The notes: generated from the letters alone by a model not told the origin. DNA of 6,028 nucleotides from CAUZIB01 sp963578805 (GCA_963578805.1 CAUZDY010000099.1:1-6028), one strand, 5' to 3'. Positions 1 to 5,847 are shown, counted from the first letter of the stretch. Translations and numbers: made by a program.

Positions 1-51
1 ACGGTCACGGGACATTCGTCGTCCTGAGAACTACTGATTCCAGGCTGCTTT

Positions 52-71
52 CCAACGGCCGCTGACGTTGG
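52..71 (-). terminator. Weak hairpin just downstream of the dehydratase gene
   Basis: CCAACG (52-57) and CGTTGG (66-71) form a 6-bp stem with an 8-base loop, starting five bases after the minus-strand stop codon. There is no T-run after the stem on the minus strand, so this is at best a weak or factor-assisted terminator and may be chance. Confidence 0.22.
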
Positions 72-75
72 GAAG

Positions 76-420
76 TCAATGGACCCAGCGCTTGGGAAAC
101 CCGTCGAGCGCCGATTCTTCCGGCGGCGTCCAAAGTACAACCTCTTGGATACGAACTGCTAGGTCAACATCGCTGTAAGTGACAGCTCGCACCCGATGCG
201 TTTGCAATTTCACCGACACCTTAGCATACCCGACGCTCAAATCAGGATGGTGCCAAGCGGCCTCTGCGAGATAACCGATCGTTGAGACCAACATGACCGT
301 ATGTGGCCATCCTGGCGTTGTAAAGGTCCGCCGCAACCAATTGTCACGAACTTCCCAGCCCGGCAATCGCGCCAGCGCCTCGTCGAGTTCGGCTTCGGTC
401 AACACGTGATCTTCGGTCAT
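76..420 (-). CDS. phhB: Pterin-4a-carbinolamine dehydratase (4a-hydroxytetrahydrobiopterin dehydratase)
   Basis: This 114-residue cytoplasmic enzyme would dehydrate 4a-hydroxytetrahydropterin, recycling the pterin cofactor used by aromatic amino acid hydroxylases; some family members have a separate role in molybdopterin metabolism. The family signature is complete: E53-x3-H57-H58-P59, then Tyr65 five residues later, His75 nine residues after that, and Asp84. The LPGW motif at 19-22 is the usual N-terminal landmark. Length is normal for the family, with a slightly long C-terminal tail (WTPPEE...KRWVH). The ATG at 418-420 is supported by AGGGAG (minus strand, 429-434) eight bases upstream. No aromatic amino acid hydroxylase is visible beside it, so it appears to be a stand-alone gene. 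It is divergent from the plus-strand OmpA stub. The family call is very secure; the physiological pathway is inferred. Confidence 0.95.
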   Translation of the reverse strand: MTEDHVLTEAELDEALARLPGWEVRDNWLRRTFTTPGWPHTVMLVSTIGYLAEAAWHHPDLSVGYAKVSVKLQTHRVRAVTYSDVDLAVRIQEVVLWTPPEESALDGFPKRWVH

Positions 421-428
421 AGGATTGG

Positions 429-434
429 CTCCCT
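429..434 (-). promoter_or_regulatory. Ribosome binding site of the dehydratase gene
   Basis: AGGGAG on the minus strand lies eight bases before the ATG at 420 and fixes that start. I could not find a convincing -35/-10 pair between here and 540. Confidence 0.7.
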
Positions 435-478
435 GTTTGCGTCTAACCTAATCAATTACGTTTTCTCAGTCGACATGA

Positions 479-691
479 TGGCTGTCGTTAGGCGCTATTA
501 GAAGCAGGTCACTGGTTCGATTTCGCAAACTACCTATAATGATTGGCGCTACAGATCACACTGGGATCGAGCAAGTCGGTGTCGCTGGTCACGGGGCGCA
601 TCCTCCGGTGGTTTCTGGCGCGCTGCCGGCCGGCACGGCCCGCAACCGCCGCGTTGAAATCGTCGCCTATCCGGAGAACTATCAGCGGTGA
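479..691 (+). pseudogene. C-terminal fragment of an OmpA/MotB-like peptidoglycan-binding domain
   Basis: The frame open from 479 to the TGA at 689-691 ends with a typical OmpA-domain C terminus: GIEQVGVAGHGAHPPVV, then NRRVEIV about a dozen residues on, then a short tail. In OmpA/MotB-type domains the Gly-x-Gly and NRRVEI elements form the end of the peptidoglycan-binding fold. A weaker match, RSRSLVRF, may be the preceding RA-x-x-V-x-x-YL helix. A TGA at 476-478 closes the frame on the left, and no earlier part of the domain (the GHTD strand) or membrane anchor is visible before the divergent dehydratase gene. The only ATG in frame is at 539, which would give a 50-residue stub. I read this as a 5'-truncated remnant. 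Its stop overlaps the GTG of the next ORF, suggesting the two were once translationally coupled. Confidence 0.65.
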
Positions 692-1017
692 TTTCCGATC
701 GCTTGGTGAACCGAATGACTAGTGAAGAGACGCTTAGAAGGTGCCTGTTGACCGTAGTGGTGAACGAGAATTTTAGCGAAGCCGTGCTGCGATTCCGTGA
801 CGACAGCAGATTGTGCTTCTGCCACCGCGTCGATGAACGTTGGGCGAAGTCGGTCGGTCCGGAGCAGCGGGAGACTGAGGCGGGACAGGCCGGAGAACTC
901 TTGTCCACGATGTCGATGTTCAGGCTCAATGCCAAACATCTGGATATCCAATTTGAGGATGGTAGCCGTTGGGATGAGGCTCTCCAAGACTTCAATCCTG
1001 GAGACAATCATCAATGA
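688..1017 (+). CDS. Unrecognised 109-residue protein with a repeated F-x-D-x-S-R motif
   Basis: I do not recognise a named family. The protein has no signal peptide or membrane segment. It looks like a small alpha/beta protein: a strand-like stretch EAVLRFRDDSRLCFCHRV, a charged variable middle, then AGELLSTMSMFRLNAKHL and a second strand IQFEDGSRW. The motif F-x-D-[DG]-S-R occurs in both strand segments, hinting at an internal duplication. The GTG at 688 overlaps the TGA of the OmpA stub (GTGA) and has GGAG 11 bases upstream (673-676); ATG at 715 is the alternative start. Amino acid and codon composition look natural in this frame, while overlapping frames give Arg/Ser-rich shadow proteins. 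Expression is doubtful now that the upstream partner is truncated. It is probably a real gene, function unknown. Confidence 0.55.
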   Translation: MISDRLVNRMTSEETLRRCLLTVVVNENFSEAVLRFRDDSRLCFCHRVDERWAKSVGPEQRETEAGQAGELLSTMSMFRLNAKHLDIQFEDGSRWDEALQDFNPGDNHQ

Positions 1018-1160
1018 GTTCACGAGGTTGGTACAGCTCGATCAATTTGAACCTCTTGTTCGGTGATTCCATAAACCAGCGAGGCCAGAATGCGATGTTG
1101 ATTCGCAGCCCTAGCGAGATCCGACGGACTGGAGCCATCGGATTCTCCGTTGGGCGATAG
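1014..1160 (+). CDS. Possible 48-residue ORF overlapping the preceding stop (ATGA)
   Basis: ATG at 1014-1016 overlaps the TGA at 1015-1017 of the preceding gene and opens a 48-codon frame to TAG at 1158-1160, beginning MSSRGWYSSINLNLLFG. The overlap resembles translational coupling, but the product has no recognisable domain. An opposite-strand frame over the same bases looks at least as protein-like. Low confidence. Confidence 0.18.
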   Translation: MSSRGWYSSINLNLLFGDSINQRGQNAMLIRSPSEIRRTGAIGFSVGR

Positions 1161-1178
1161 CTGATCCTTATGACTGTC
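1020..1178 (-). pseudogene. Possible C-terminal coding fragment, family uncertain
   Basis: On the minus strand a frame without a start codon runs from a TAG at 1179-1181 to a TGA at 1020-1022. It encodes a natural-looking stretch including SDLARAANQHRILASLVYGI and then TEQEVQIDRAV. The VYGITEQEV segment loosely recalls the YGLTEEEI tail common in adenine-specific DNA methyltransferases and type IIG enzymes, but 52 residues are too few to assign. It could equally be the antisense shadow of the plus-strand ORF at 1014-1160, whose codons are in register with it. Confidence 0.2.
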
Positions 1179-1491
1179 CTATCGACCGTCTTCGCTTATC
1201 ACGAACGCACAAAGCATCACTTCCACCGCTATGCGCGGTCGCTGGGTACATGGACTGGGCGAACCAGCCTCATCCATTTCGGTTTTACCAGGCGCTACCC
1301 AGACGCGGCTGAAGCTGGACCGTGAGCCGACTCCGCTTACATACGACCGAATCTACGACCTCAATGCCGCGCCGCCCGCACGAATTTGTCTCGGTAGCGT
1401 GGCGGACCTGTTGCGAAACAGCTTGGCGCTGACTGCCTGAAAACAGGCCGGTACGAACCGCTGGGCACTGCGCGTAAATCCATCCAGCGGG
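1170..1491 (+). pseudogene. SagB-type dehydrogenase / nitroreductase-family protein, N-terminal remnant (frameshifted, nonsense, truncated)
   Basis: Joined across three frames, this stretch reads as the N-terminal region of SagB-type FMN-dependent dehydrogenases (nitroreductase fold). Frame one, from the ATG at 1170, gives AYHERTKHHFHRYARSLG (to 1244). After a one-base loss at 1245-1246, frame two (1247-1288) gives YMDWANQPHPFRFY. After a second one-base loss at 1289-1290, frame three (1291-1437) gives GAT..., LTYDRIYDLNAAPP and LLRNSLALTA. An in-frame TGA at 1438-1440 stands where the family has Trp, and the frame continues KQAGTNRWALRVNPSSG to 1491. The family normally goes on NLHPTE and into two nitroreductase domains; here it stops abruptly. 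Several neighbouring genes end in TGA, so recoding is unlikely. The family identification rests on my recall of its N-terminal motifs. SagB relatives oxidise azolines in peptide natural products, but many stand-alone members are uncharacterised. Confidence 0.75.
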
Positions 1492-1540
1492 AGAGCCGGC
1501 CCCCGGTTTCATCGCCGCTCTCACCGGTGGCGGCGGTCCT

Positions 1541-2062
1541 GTGAATTGGCAGGTCGATGAGGTCGGCGACGCGCCGTCGGGAACAAGAGTGCTCGCACAG
1601 CTTAGCAACGACCGGACGAACAAGCGCTATCCGCAACTCGTCCGAGAAGACTTTACGGCGACGGATGTCGACATGTCCGTGCGGTTCAAAACGATCAGCG
1701 GCGAGGTCGATGCGTCCGGAGGGCTGGTCTTTCGCTACCGGGACAAGGGGAACTTCTACGTCGTCCGAGCCAACTCCCTGGAGGGTAATGTCGTCGCCTA
1801 CAGGACGGAGAACGGGACACGAACCAACATCGGGGTGCGTGGCAAAGGGGATGCGTACGGGGTGAAAGCCGACGTGCCGCACCGGCAATGGAACGAGCTC
1901 CGCGTCCTCGTGAAGGGAAAACTCATCGAGGTGTTTCTCAACGATCGCAAGCTCTTCGACGTGGAAGACGACACCTTTCAGACCGCCGGCCGTGTTGGCC
2001 TTTGGACCAAGGCGGACGCCGTCACTCAGTTCGACGACTTGACGGTGACGTCTCTCGACTGA
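1541..2062 (+). pseudogene. DUF1080 / 3-keto-disaccharide hydrolase-like (LamG-type) domain protein, 5'-truncated
   Basis: The protein has a concanavalin-like beta-sandwich fold typical of secreted carbohydrate-active or carbohydrate-binding proteins of the DUF1080 type. Recognisable segments from the GTG at 1541 are VLAQLSND (18-25), SGGLVFRYRDKGNFYVVRAN (59-78), HRQWNELRV (114-122) and GRVGLWTKADAVTQFDDLTV (150-169). Length from here is 173 residues. Homology begins further upstream, however: the same frame reads PAGEPAPGFIAALTGGGGP from about 1484 to the GTG. The frame is closed by a TAA at 1475-1477, and there is no ATG, GTG or TTG between that stop and 1541. The expected signal peptide is absent and is replaced by SagB-like sequence in another frame. 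I infer that a deletion removed the start, leaving the domain core intact but probably neither properly initiated nor exported. It converges on the sialidase-like gene. Confidence 0.75.
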
Positions 2063-2247
2063 ATCGTCTCTGGTGTACGCGGGACAGGACAGCGGACCCA
2101 TGTCAGAATCCCGAAGTACCGCAACAAGCTCGTGATCCTCGCGGCTATCTGTCTACCGGTGCTCTCGCCCAAAAAGTCGATTCCGGCCGAGGCCGACGCT
2201 TTTGGCCCAGCTCGGCGTCGACTCGAAAGCACTTCTTGGGCGGACTG
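2063..2247. other. Spacer between convergent genes; signal-peptide-like frame, no confident gene
   Basis: The plus-strand frame downstream of the 2060-2062 TGA stays open to TAG at 2249-2251 and includes KLVILAAICLPVLS (2126-2167), which looks like a signal peptide or membrane segment. There is no ATG before it in frame, only an internal GTG at 2132. It could be the eroded start of a further secreted-protein gene, but nothing homologous follows. No T-tailed terminator hairpin was found between the two converging genes. Confidence 0.3.
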
Positions 2248-3678
2248 TTAGCCGTCCGCAAAACGCCAGGGCCCGACTTCTGGTCCAGTCGAAAAAACTT
2301 CTTCGACGTACAGACCACTCTGGGGCGGTGGGGCTTTGCCAGAGTGCTCGCCGCGATCCATGATGCGATAGACGAGCAGATTGTGCCAGCGACCGTCGGC
2401 CAAACGGACCACGCCCGCGTTCGCATGGTCCATGAACCAAACCGGGCCTCCCGGCGGCGGGCCGAATTGCTCGAGCGCATCGCGCGCCAAGATCGGCTCC
2501 TCGACGCCTGTGCGCGCGGCGTTCAAGGGCCAGAGCACCAGCCGGTCGCGCTCGCGGCCAAACGGATTGGAAACGAGATACGGCGTGCCATCGGTCGCAC
2601 GGGCGATCGAGACCGGAGCCTGACCTTTCGTGTCGGGACGCTCGATCACCTTTGTCCACTGCCGGCCGTCGTCATCCGATCTCCAGACGCGCAGAGCATG
2701 CTCGTCGAACGTCTCGTAAGCAAGACGGGCGGTGAACAGGAGCGAGCCGCCCGTGTCGCGAATCAACGTCGGCTCCATCGGCTGAACGCTCATCTTCCGG
2801 CCATGAACCACGCGCGGCTTGGCCGCCGGGCGACTCGTCACGACCGGATGGAATTCGACCGGCCGCCACTGCCCCTCCACGCGCCGCCAGCGAGAGACGC
2901 CAACCACGTGCGGATCGCTGAACCACGCACCGGCGTCGCCTGAGGTGCAGGTGACCGCAAACAGCAGGTCGTCACCGGCGGGGATGCCCATCCGCAGCGC
3001 CGGACAGGTGATCTTCCAGGGCGAGCCGGGAACCTGCAGCGGTTTGGCGTCGGTGTAGGTGTCCACGCGCAGCACCTCGAACCGCTGGCCGTCGAACTTG
3101 AGCTGCTGCACTTCCGTCGTGCGGAGCATCCCTCCTCTGCCTTTGTCGCGCTTGTCGTAATAGCCGTTGCCCTTCATGGGAAAATCGAGCGCCTCGCAGA
3201 ACGTGAAGCCGGTACCGGCGTGCGGGTGCGGTTTGCCATCGGCCCGTCGGGCTCCGAGCGGCACGAAGCCACCTTTGCAACCGTGCTTGATCACGATTCG
3301 CCACGCTCCGCTGACTCGATCGGCATACTTGACGGTTCGCGTGAGGGGGACAGGTTCGGCCGCCGAGATCTTCGCCGGGTCGTCGAACAGAATCGCGTCG
3401 ACTCCCGCTTCGAAGTCACCCACCGGAAAGCCTTCGGTGCGCAGGTTGCTGAGTACGCCTGCCTGCGTCGGGCTCGCCTGAAACAGGTAGCCCGTCCCGT
3501 AGCGAAACCCATCGCCGTCACGAGGCACGACCAGGTCCGCCGGGCCACGCGTCACGCGAGAAATACCGCCAGGACGGATTTCGTCGCCCAGGCAGCCGGC
3601 TGCACGGGCGCCAGAAATCCCGGCTGGTAGAGCGATCAACCACTGCAAGAGTTCACGTCGCGAAAGCGGATTCGGCAT
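2248..3678 (-). CDS. Tat-exported sialidase/BNR-repeat-like protein
   Basis: This is an intact 476-residue secreted protein. The N terminus carries a twin-arginine signal, SRRELLQ (6-12), followed by a hydrophobic run and a plausible cleavage after ARA (25-27); AAGC at 27-30 is a weak lipobox alternative. The body is rich in short strands, as expected of a beta-propeller. A canonical Asp-box, SDDDGRQW, lies at 334-341, just after MEPTLIRD (301-308), a stretch like the E-P-x-L strand of BNR/sialidase-like proteins. Only one clear Asp-box is visible, and I could not confirm the catalytic Tyr/Glu and Arg triad of true sialidases, so a hydrolase of unknown specificity or a non-enzymatic propeller is possible. 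The ATG at 3678 has AAGGG (3687-3691) eight bases upstream. It lies 58 bases behind the FAD oxidoreductase in the same direction, suggesting an operon for handling an extracellular glycan or glycoconjugate. Confidence 0.75.
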   Translation of the reverse strand: MPNPLSRRELLQWLIALPAGISGARAAGCLGDEIRPGGISRVTRGPADLVVPRDGDGFRYGTGYLFQASPTQAGVLSNLRTEGFPVGDFEAGVDAILFDDPAKISAAEPVPLTRTVKYADRVSGAWRIVIKHGCKGGFVPLGARRADGKPHPHAGTGFTFCEALDFPMKGNGYYDKRDKGRGGMLRTTEVQQLKFDGQRFEVLRVDTYTDAKPLQVPGSPWKITCPALRMGIPAGDDLLFAVTCTSGDAGAWFSDPHVVGVSRWRRVEGQWRPVEFHPVVTSRPAAKPRVVHGRKMSVQPMEPTLIRDTGGSLLFTARLAYETFDEHALRVWRSDDDGRQWTKVIERPDTKGQAPVSIARATDGTPYLVSNPFGRERDRLVLWPLNAARTGVEEPILARDALEQFGPPPGGPVWFMDHANAGVVRLADGRWHNLLVYRIMDRGEHSGKAPPPQSGLYVEEVFSTGPEVGPWRFADG

Positions 3679-3686
3679 CTGCTCAT

Positions 3687-3691
3687 CCCTT
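3687..3691 (-). promoter_or_regulatory. Ribosome binding site of the sialidase-like gene
   Basis: AAGGG on the minus strand, eight bases before the ATG at 3678, supports the start that includes the twin-arginine signal. Confidence 0.65.
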
Positions 3692-3709
3692 ATGTTTTGC
3701 CACCGGCGA

Positions 3710-3725
3710 CCACAAGGAACTGTGG
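3710..3725. repeat. Small hairpin in the oxidoreductase/sialidase spacer
   Basis: CCACA (3710-3714) and TGTGG (3721-3725) can pair around a six-base loop in the 58-base gap between the two genes. It is too short to call a terminator and could be chance or a minor mRNA-processing hairpin. Confidence 0.2.
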
Positions 3726-3736
3726 CTCCGGATCGC

Positions 3737-4939
3737 TCAGTGCCGACGGTTCTCCATCTGACCCTGAGTAGCCATGGTACCCAAAAACTCGTCGGTTACA
3801 TGCTCGGAAAACCGATCGGGGGAAAACGCGTCGATATCGATGCTGGTTCGTCCATCGATCACACTCTCCGCGAGTAAGAGTCCGCCCACGGTGTTGTAGC
3901 TGAATCCACCCGAATGAAATGATATCCCCATAAATAATCCGGGCAGCTGCCCAACCGGGCCCACAATCGGCTCTTGATCCACCGAGAATGCCAACAATCC
4001 TATGTGTTCAGAACTCCACTTCACATTTTCCATCACTGGAATCAAGTTGGCGAGCCTCGCGGCTACGGAGTCGCGGAAACGAAGTGGGGTCGAAAGTTCG
4101 GACATGTGAAAATCTGAGCGCGCAACGCGAAATTCCTCTCTCTCAAGCGTTGAAGCACCAAGGAGAATGCAATCCCCAGACGCGGGACGAATGTAACCGT
4201 CATGCGAATTGGCATTGACTGGCGGCGAATCCAGAGGTTGCTCGAGAGGCTCTGTCACATATCGTTGGTGGACGAAGTACTTGACGGGGAAACGCGCTCC
4301 GATTTCGTTCAAGAGAATCGGTGCCCACGCATGAGCAGCACAGATGACGGCGTCCGCCTCGATCAGCTCAGTTTCGGTGCGCACACCCGTCACACGAGAG
4401 CCATTCCGCTCGAGTGAAGTGACTCGCTGTCCCTCTCGGATCTCGACTCCCATTTCCTGACTGCGAAGCTTCAAGGCGGATACATACTCAGCCGGCTCGC
4501 TGTATCCCCCCAACGGGTCCAGGAGTCCCATACAGGAGCTCGGCGGATGCAGAGCAGGCCAACGGCGCTGGATTTCGGCGGCGTCGAGGATCTCATACGC
4601 AGTACCGAGCCGGTCATAGAGCGGGAATAGCTGTTCTCGTTCGCGCCACTGCTCTTCGGAGAAGAGGTTGAGGCAGCCATGCCTGTTGTAATACGTGTAG
4701 CCGGGAAGCTCCTCGGACAGCTCTTCAAAGATCCTGATACCGATTTGCCGAGCCGCAACTCCAGTCTCCGTCCACAATAGCCCGGTCGTGATGCCGGCCG
4801 CGCGAAGACTTGATCCGTCACCGACCGGTCCTTTGTCAAGGAGGATGACTCGCCCCGCACGTTTCTTGGCAAGTTGGTAGGCCGCGCTGAGGCCGATGAC
4901 CCCGCCACCGACGATGACAACGGTTTGAGTAGAGGGCAT
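3737..4939 (-). CDS. FAD-dependent oxidoreductase, DAO (glycine/D-amino acid/sarcosine oxidase) family
   Basis: This intact 400-residue flavoenzyme should oxidise a secondary or primary amine, or a related CH-NH/CH-OH substrate, using FAD. The Rossmann motif VVIVGGGVIGLSAA (7-20) binds the dinucleotide, with VILLDK (31-36) supplying the acidic residue that contacts the ribose. The substrate-domain region includes GYIRPASGDCILLG (248-261). The C-terminal FAD element runs from QEPIVGP (322-328) through HSGGFSYNTVGG (342-353), as in the DAO fold. A longer open frame extends to 5107, but I place the start at the ATG at 4939: the FAD motif then lies at the usual distance from the N terminus, AGGA sits 12 bases upstream, and the extension would run back into the 3' end of the Gfo gene. 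It follows that gene by 29 bases. Substrate unknown; sarcosine, D-amino acids or amino sugars are candidates. Confidence 0.87.
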   Translation of the reverse strand: MPSTQTVVIVGGGVIGLSAAYQLAKKRAGRVILLDKGPVGDGSSLRAAGITTGLLWTETGVAARQIGIRIFEELSEELPGYTYYNRHGCLNLFSEEQWREREQLFPLYDRLGTAYEILDAAEIQRRWPALHPPSSCMGLLDPLGGYSEPAEYVSALKLRSQEMGVEIREGQRVTSLERNGSRVTGVRTETELIEADAVICAAHAWAPILLNEIGARFPVKYFVHQRYVTEPLEQPLDSPPVNANSHDGYIRPASGDCILLGASTLEREEFRVARSDFHMSELSTPLRFRDSVAARLANLIPVMENVKWSSEHIGLLAFSVDQEPIVGPVGQLPGLFMGISFHSGGFSYNTVGGLLLAESVIDGRTSIDIDAFSPDRFSEHVTDEFLGTMATQGQMENRRH

Positions 4940-4968
4940 GATGGTAGTGAATCCTAGCGGAAGGGAAG

Positions 4969-5694
4969 CTAAGCTTCGATCTCGTACCCCGCTCGTTGGG
5001 GGCGGCTGAGCCAAAGATTCGCCTCGTCGTCTCCGACGATCTGCTCCTTTTGCGGATCCCATTTCAGTTTGCGGCCCAGGCGAAGTGAGAGATTCGCCAG
5101 ATGGCATGTGGTCATCGCTCGATGGTGCGAGAACACATCCGAGATCGGTTGAGCCCGTTCACGAATGCACTCAAAGAAGTTGCGCATATGGTTTCTCGGT
5201 TTGCGGCCGCCGTAAACTTTCTCGATGGCCCCGTCGGGCAACGGATTGCCCTCGAGCTCGTCCACGCATTTACCCGTGACCTTCCCGCGATTAACGAAGA
5301 GTTGACCTCGATCTCCTTCGAAGAGCACGCCGACCTTCGTGTTTACCGTGCTCCGAATCACCATCTCGACGTCGTTGGGGCAAGCGCAGGTGATCTCGAA
5401 CTCCGTCGCGGTGTTGTAACCGTTGGGGATGTCGGGGAGCTTTCCAGTCGCATCGATGCTCGTGGGGCCCGTGTCGTCCATCCCCAACGCCCAGTGGGCG
5501 ATGTCCACATGATGAGCTCCCCAGTCCGTCAGCATGCCGCCTGAGTACTCATACCACCACCGAAACAGTCCGTGGCAACTGTTTTCCAGCGGAATCAAGT
5601 TGCATAGGAGGTCGATGCACGACGAACAGAATCCGTGCATTTCCAAACGGACGCGTCCTTGTGACAATTTAACGAGCCGAAAGGGCGCTTGCAC
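4969..5694 (-). pseudogene. Gfo/Idh/MocA-family oxidoreductase, lacking the N-terminal NAD(P)-binding domain
   Basis: The frame is open from ATG 5694 (241 codons), but family sequence begins only near codon 39 (about base 5580) with CHGLFRWWYEYSGG. It continues with TDWGAHHVDIAHWALGMDD (56-74), LFEGDRGQLFVNRG (124-137), PLPDGAIEKVYGG (151-163), PISDVFSHHRAMTTCHLAN (183-201) and LGRKLKWDP (206-214). This is the substrate-binding alpha/beta domain and C-terminal tail, including the G-A-H-H-V-D-I-A-H segment holding the conserved active-site Asp/His. The GxGxxG Rossmann domain and the conserved EKP Lys, together about 150-190 residues, are missing, and no frame between 5600 and 5847 resembles them. 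The first 38 codons are not family-like and are probably read-through of flanking DNA. The product could not bind cofactor. Related proteins dehydrogenate sugars or inositols, usually after Tat export or in the cytoplasm. Confidence 0.82.
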
Positions 5695-5847
5695 CTTTCT
5701 TGTCCTCTAGATGGCCATGATCACGCTAGTTGGGCGAAAACCGTGCCAGCTGATAGGAATTTGAATCCCCACAAAGGGATACATACCCCCCATGCACGTT
5801 ACGATTTCGTCCGCTATCCTATCCGTCCTGTGTTCGGAACACAAGAA
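5695..5847. other. Non-coding or degraded segment between truncated Gfo gene and transposase remnant
   Basis: No frame on either strand encodes a recognisable protein here. The plus-strand frame 5689-5943 is the antisense shadow of the transposase remnant plus this spacer. Base composition is slightly more AT-rich than in the neighbouring genes. If the Gfo/FAD/sialidase cluster is still transcribed, a promoter would have to lie here, but I saw no convincing -35/-10 pair. Confidence 0.5.
5829..5843. repeat. Perfect 15-bp inverted repeat TGTGTTC-G-GAACACA
   Basis: Seven-base arms are perfectly complementary around a single central G. The spacing is too tight for a stable RNA hairpin, so it looks more like a dimeric DNA-binding site, or a transposon-end or target feature. 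It lies a few bases beyond the point where the IS91-type transposase reading stops. Confidence 0.55.

Noticed and set aside
504..524. GGTTCGATT within 504-524 resembles a tRNA T-arm (possible tRNA fragment or attachment scar).
   Set aside because: The 3' half of the T-stem does not pair, and no anticodon arm, D-arm or acceptor stem can be built around it.
549..1023. Long minus-strand open frames (549-1007 and 682-1023).
   Set aside because: Composition is Arg/Ser-rich and shadow-like, with no recognisable motif. They lie antisense to the OmpA stub and the better-supported 688-1017 gene.
1438..1440. TGA read as Trp (recoded genetic code or selenocysteine) in the SagB-like sequence.
   Set aside because: Several neighbouring genes terminate with TGA, and the region also has two frameshifts and a truncation, so a nonsense mutation is simpler.
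1361..2101. A 246-codon minus-strand open frame across the DUF1080-like gene.
   Set aside because: It is the antisense shadow of a clearly recognisable plus-strand domain and shows no domain of its own.
1888..2943. A 351-codon plus-strand open frame overlapping the sialidase-like gene.
   Set aside because: It crosses from the DUF1080-like gene, out of frame, into antisense of an intact Tat-signal gene. Its translation is low-complexity and Arg-rich.
4940..5107. Longer start for the FAD oxidoreductase at 5107.
   Set aside because: The extra 56 residues lie antisense-free but out of frame over the Gfo 3' end, have no function in the family, and displace the FAD motif from its normal N-terminal position.
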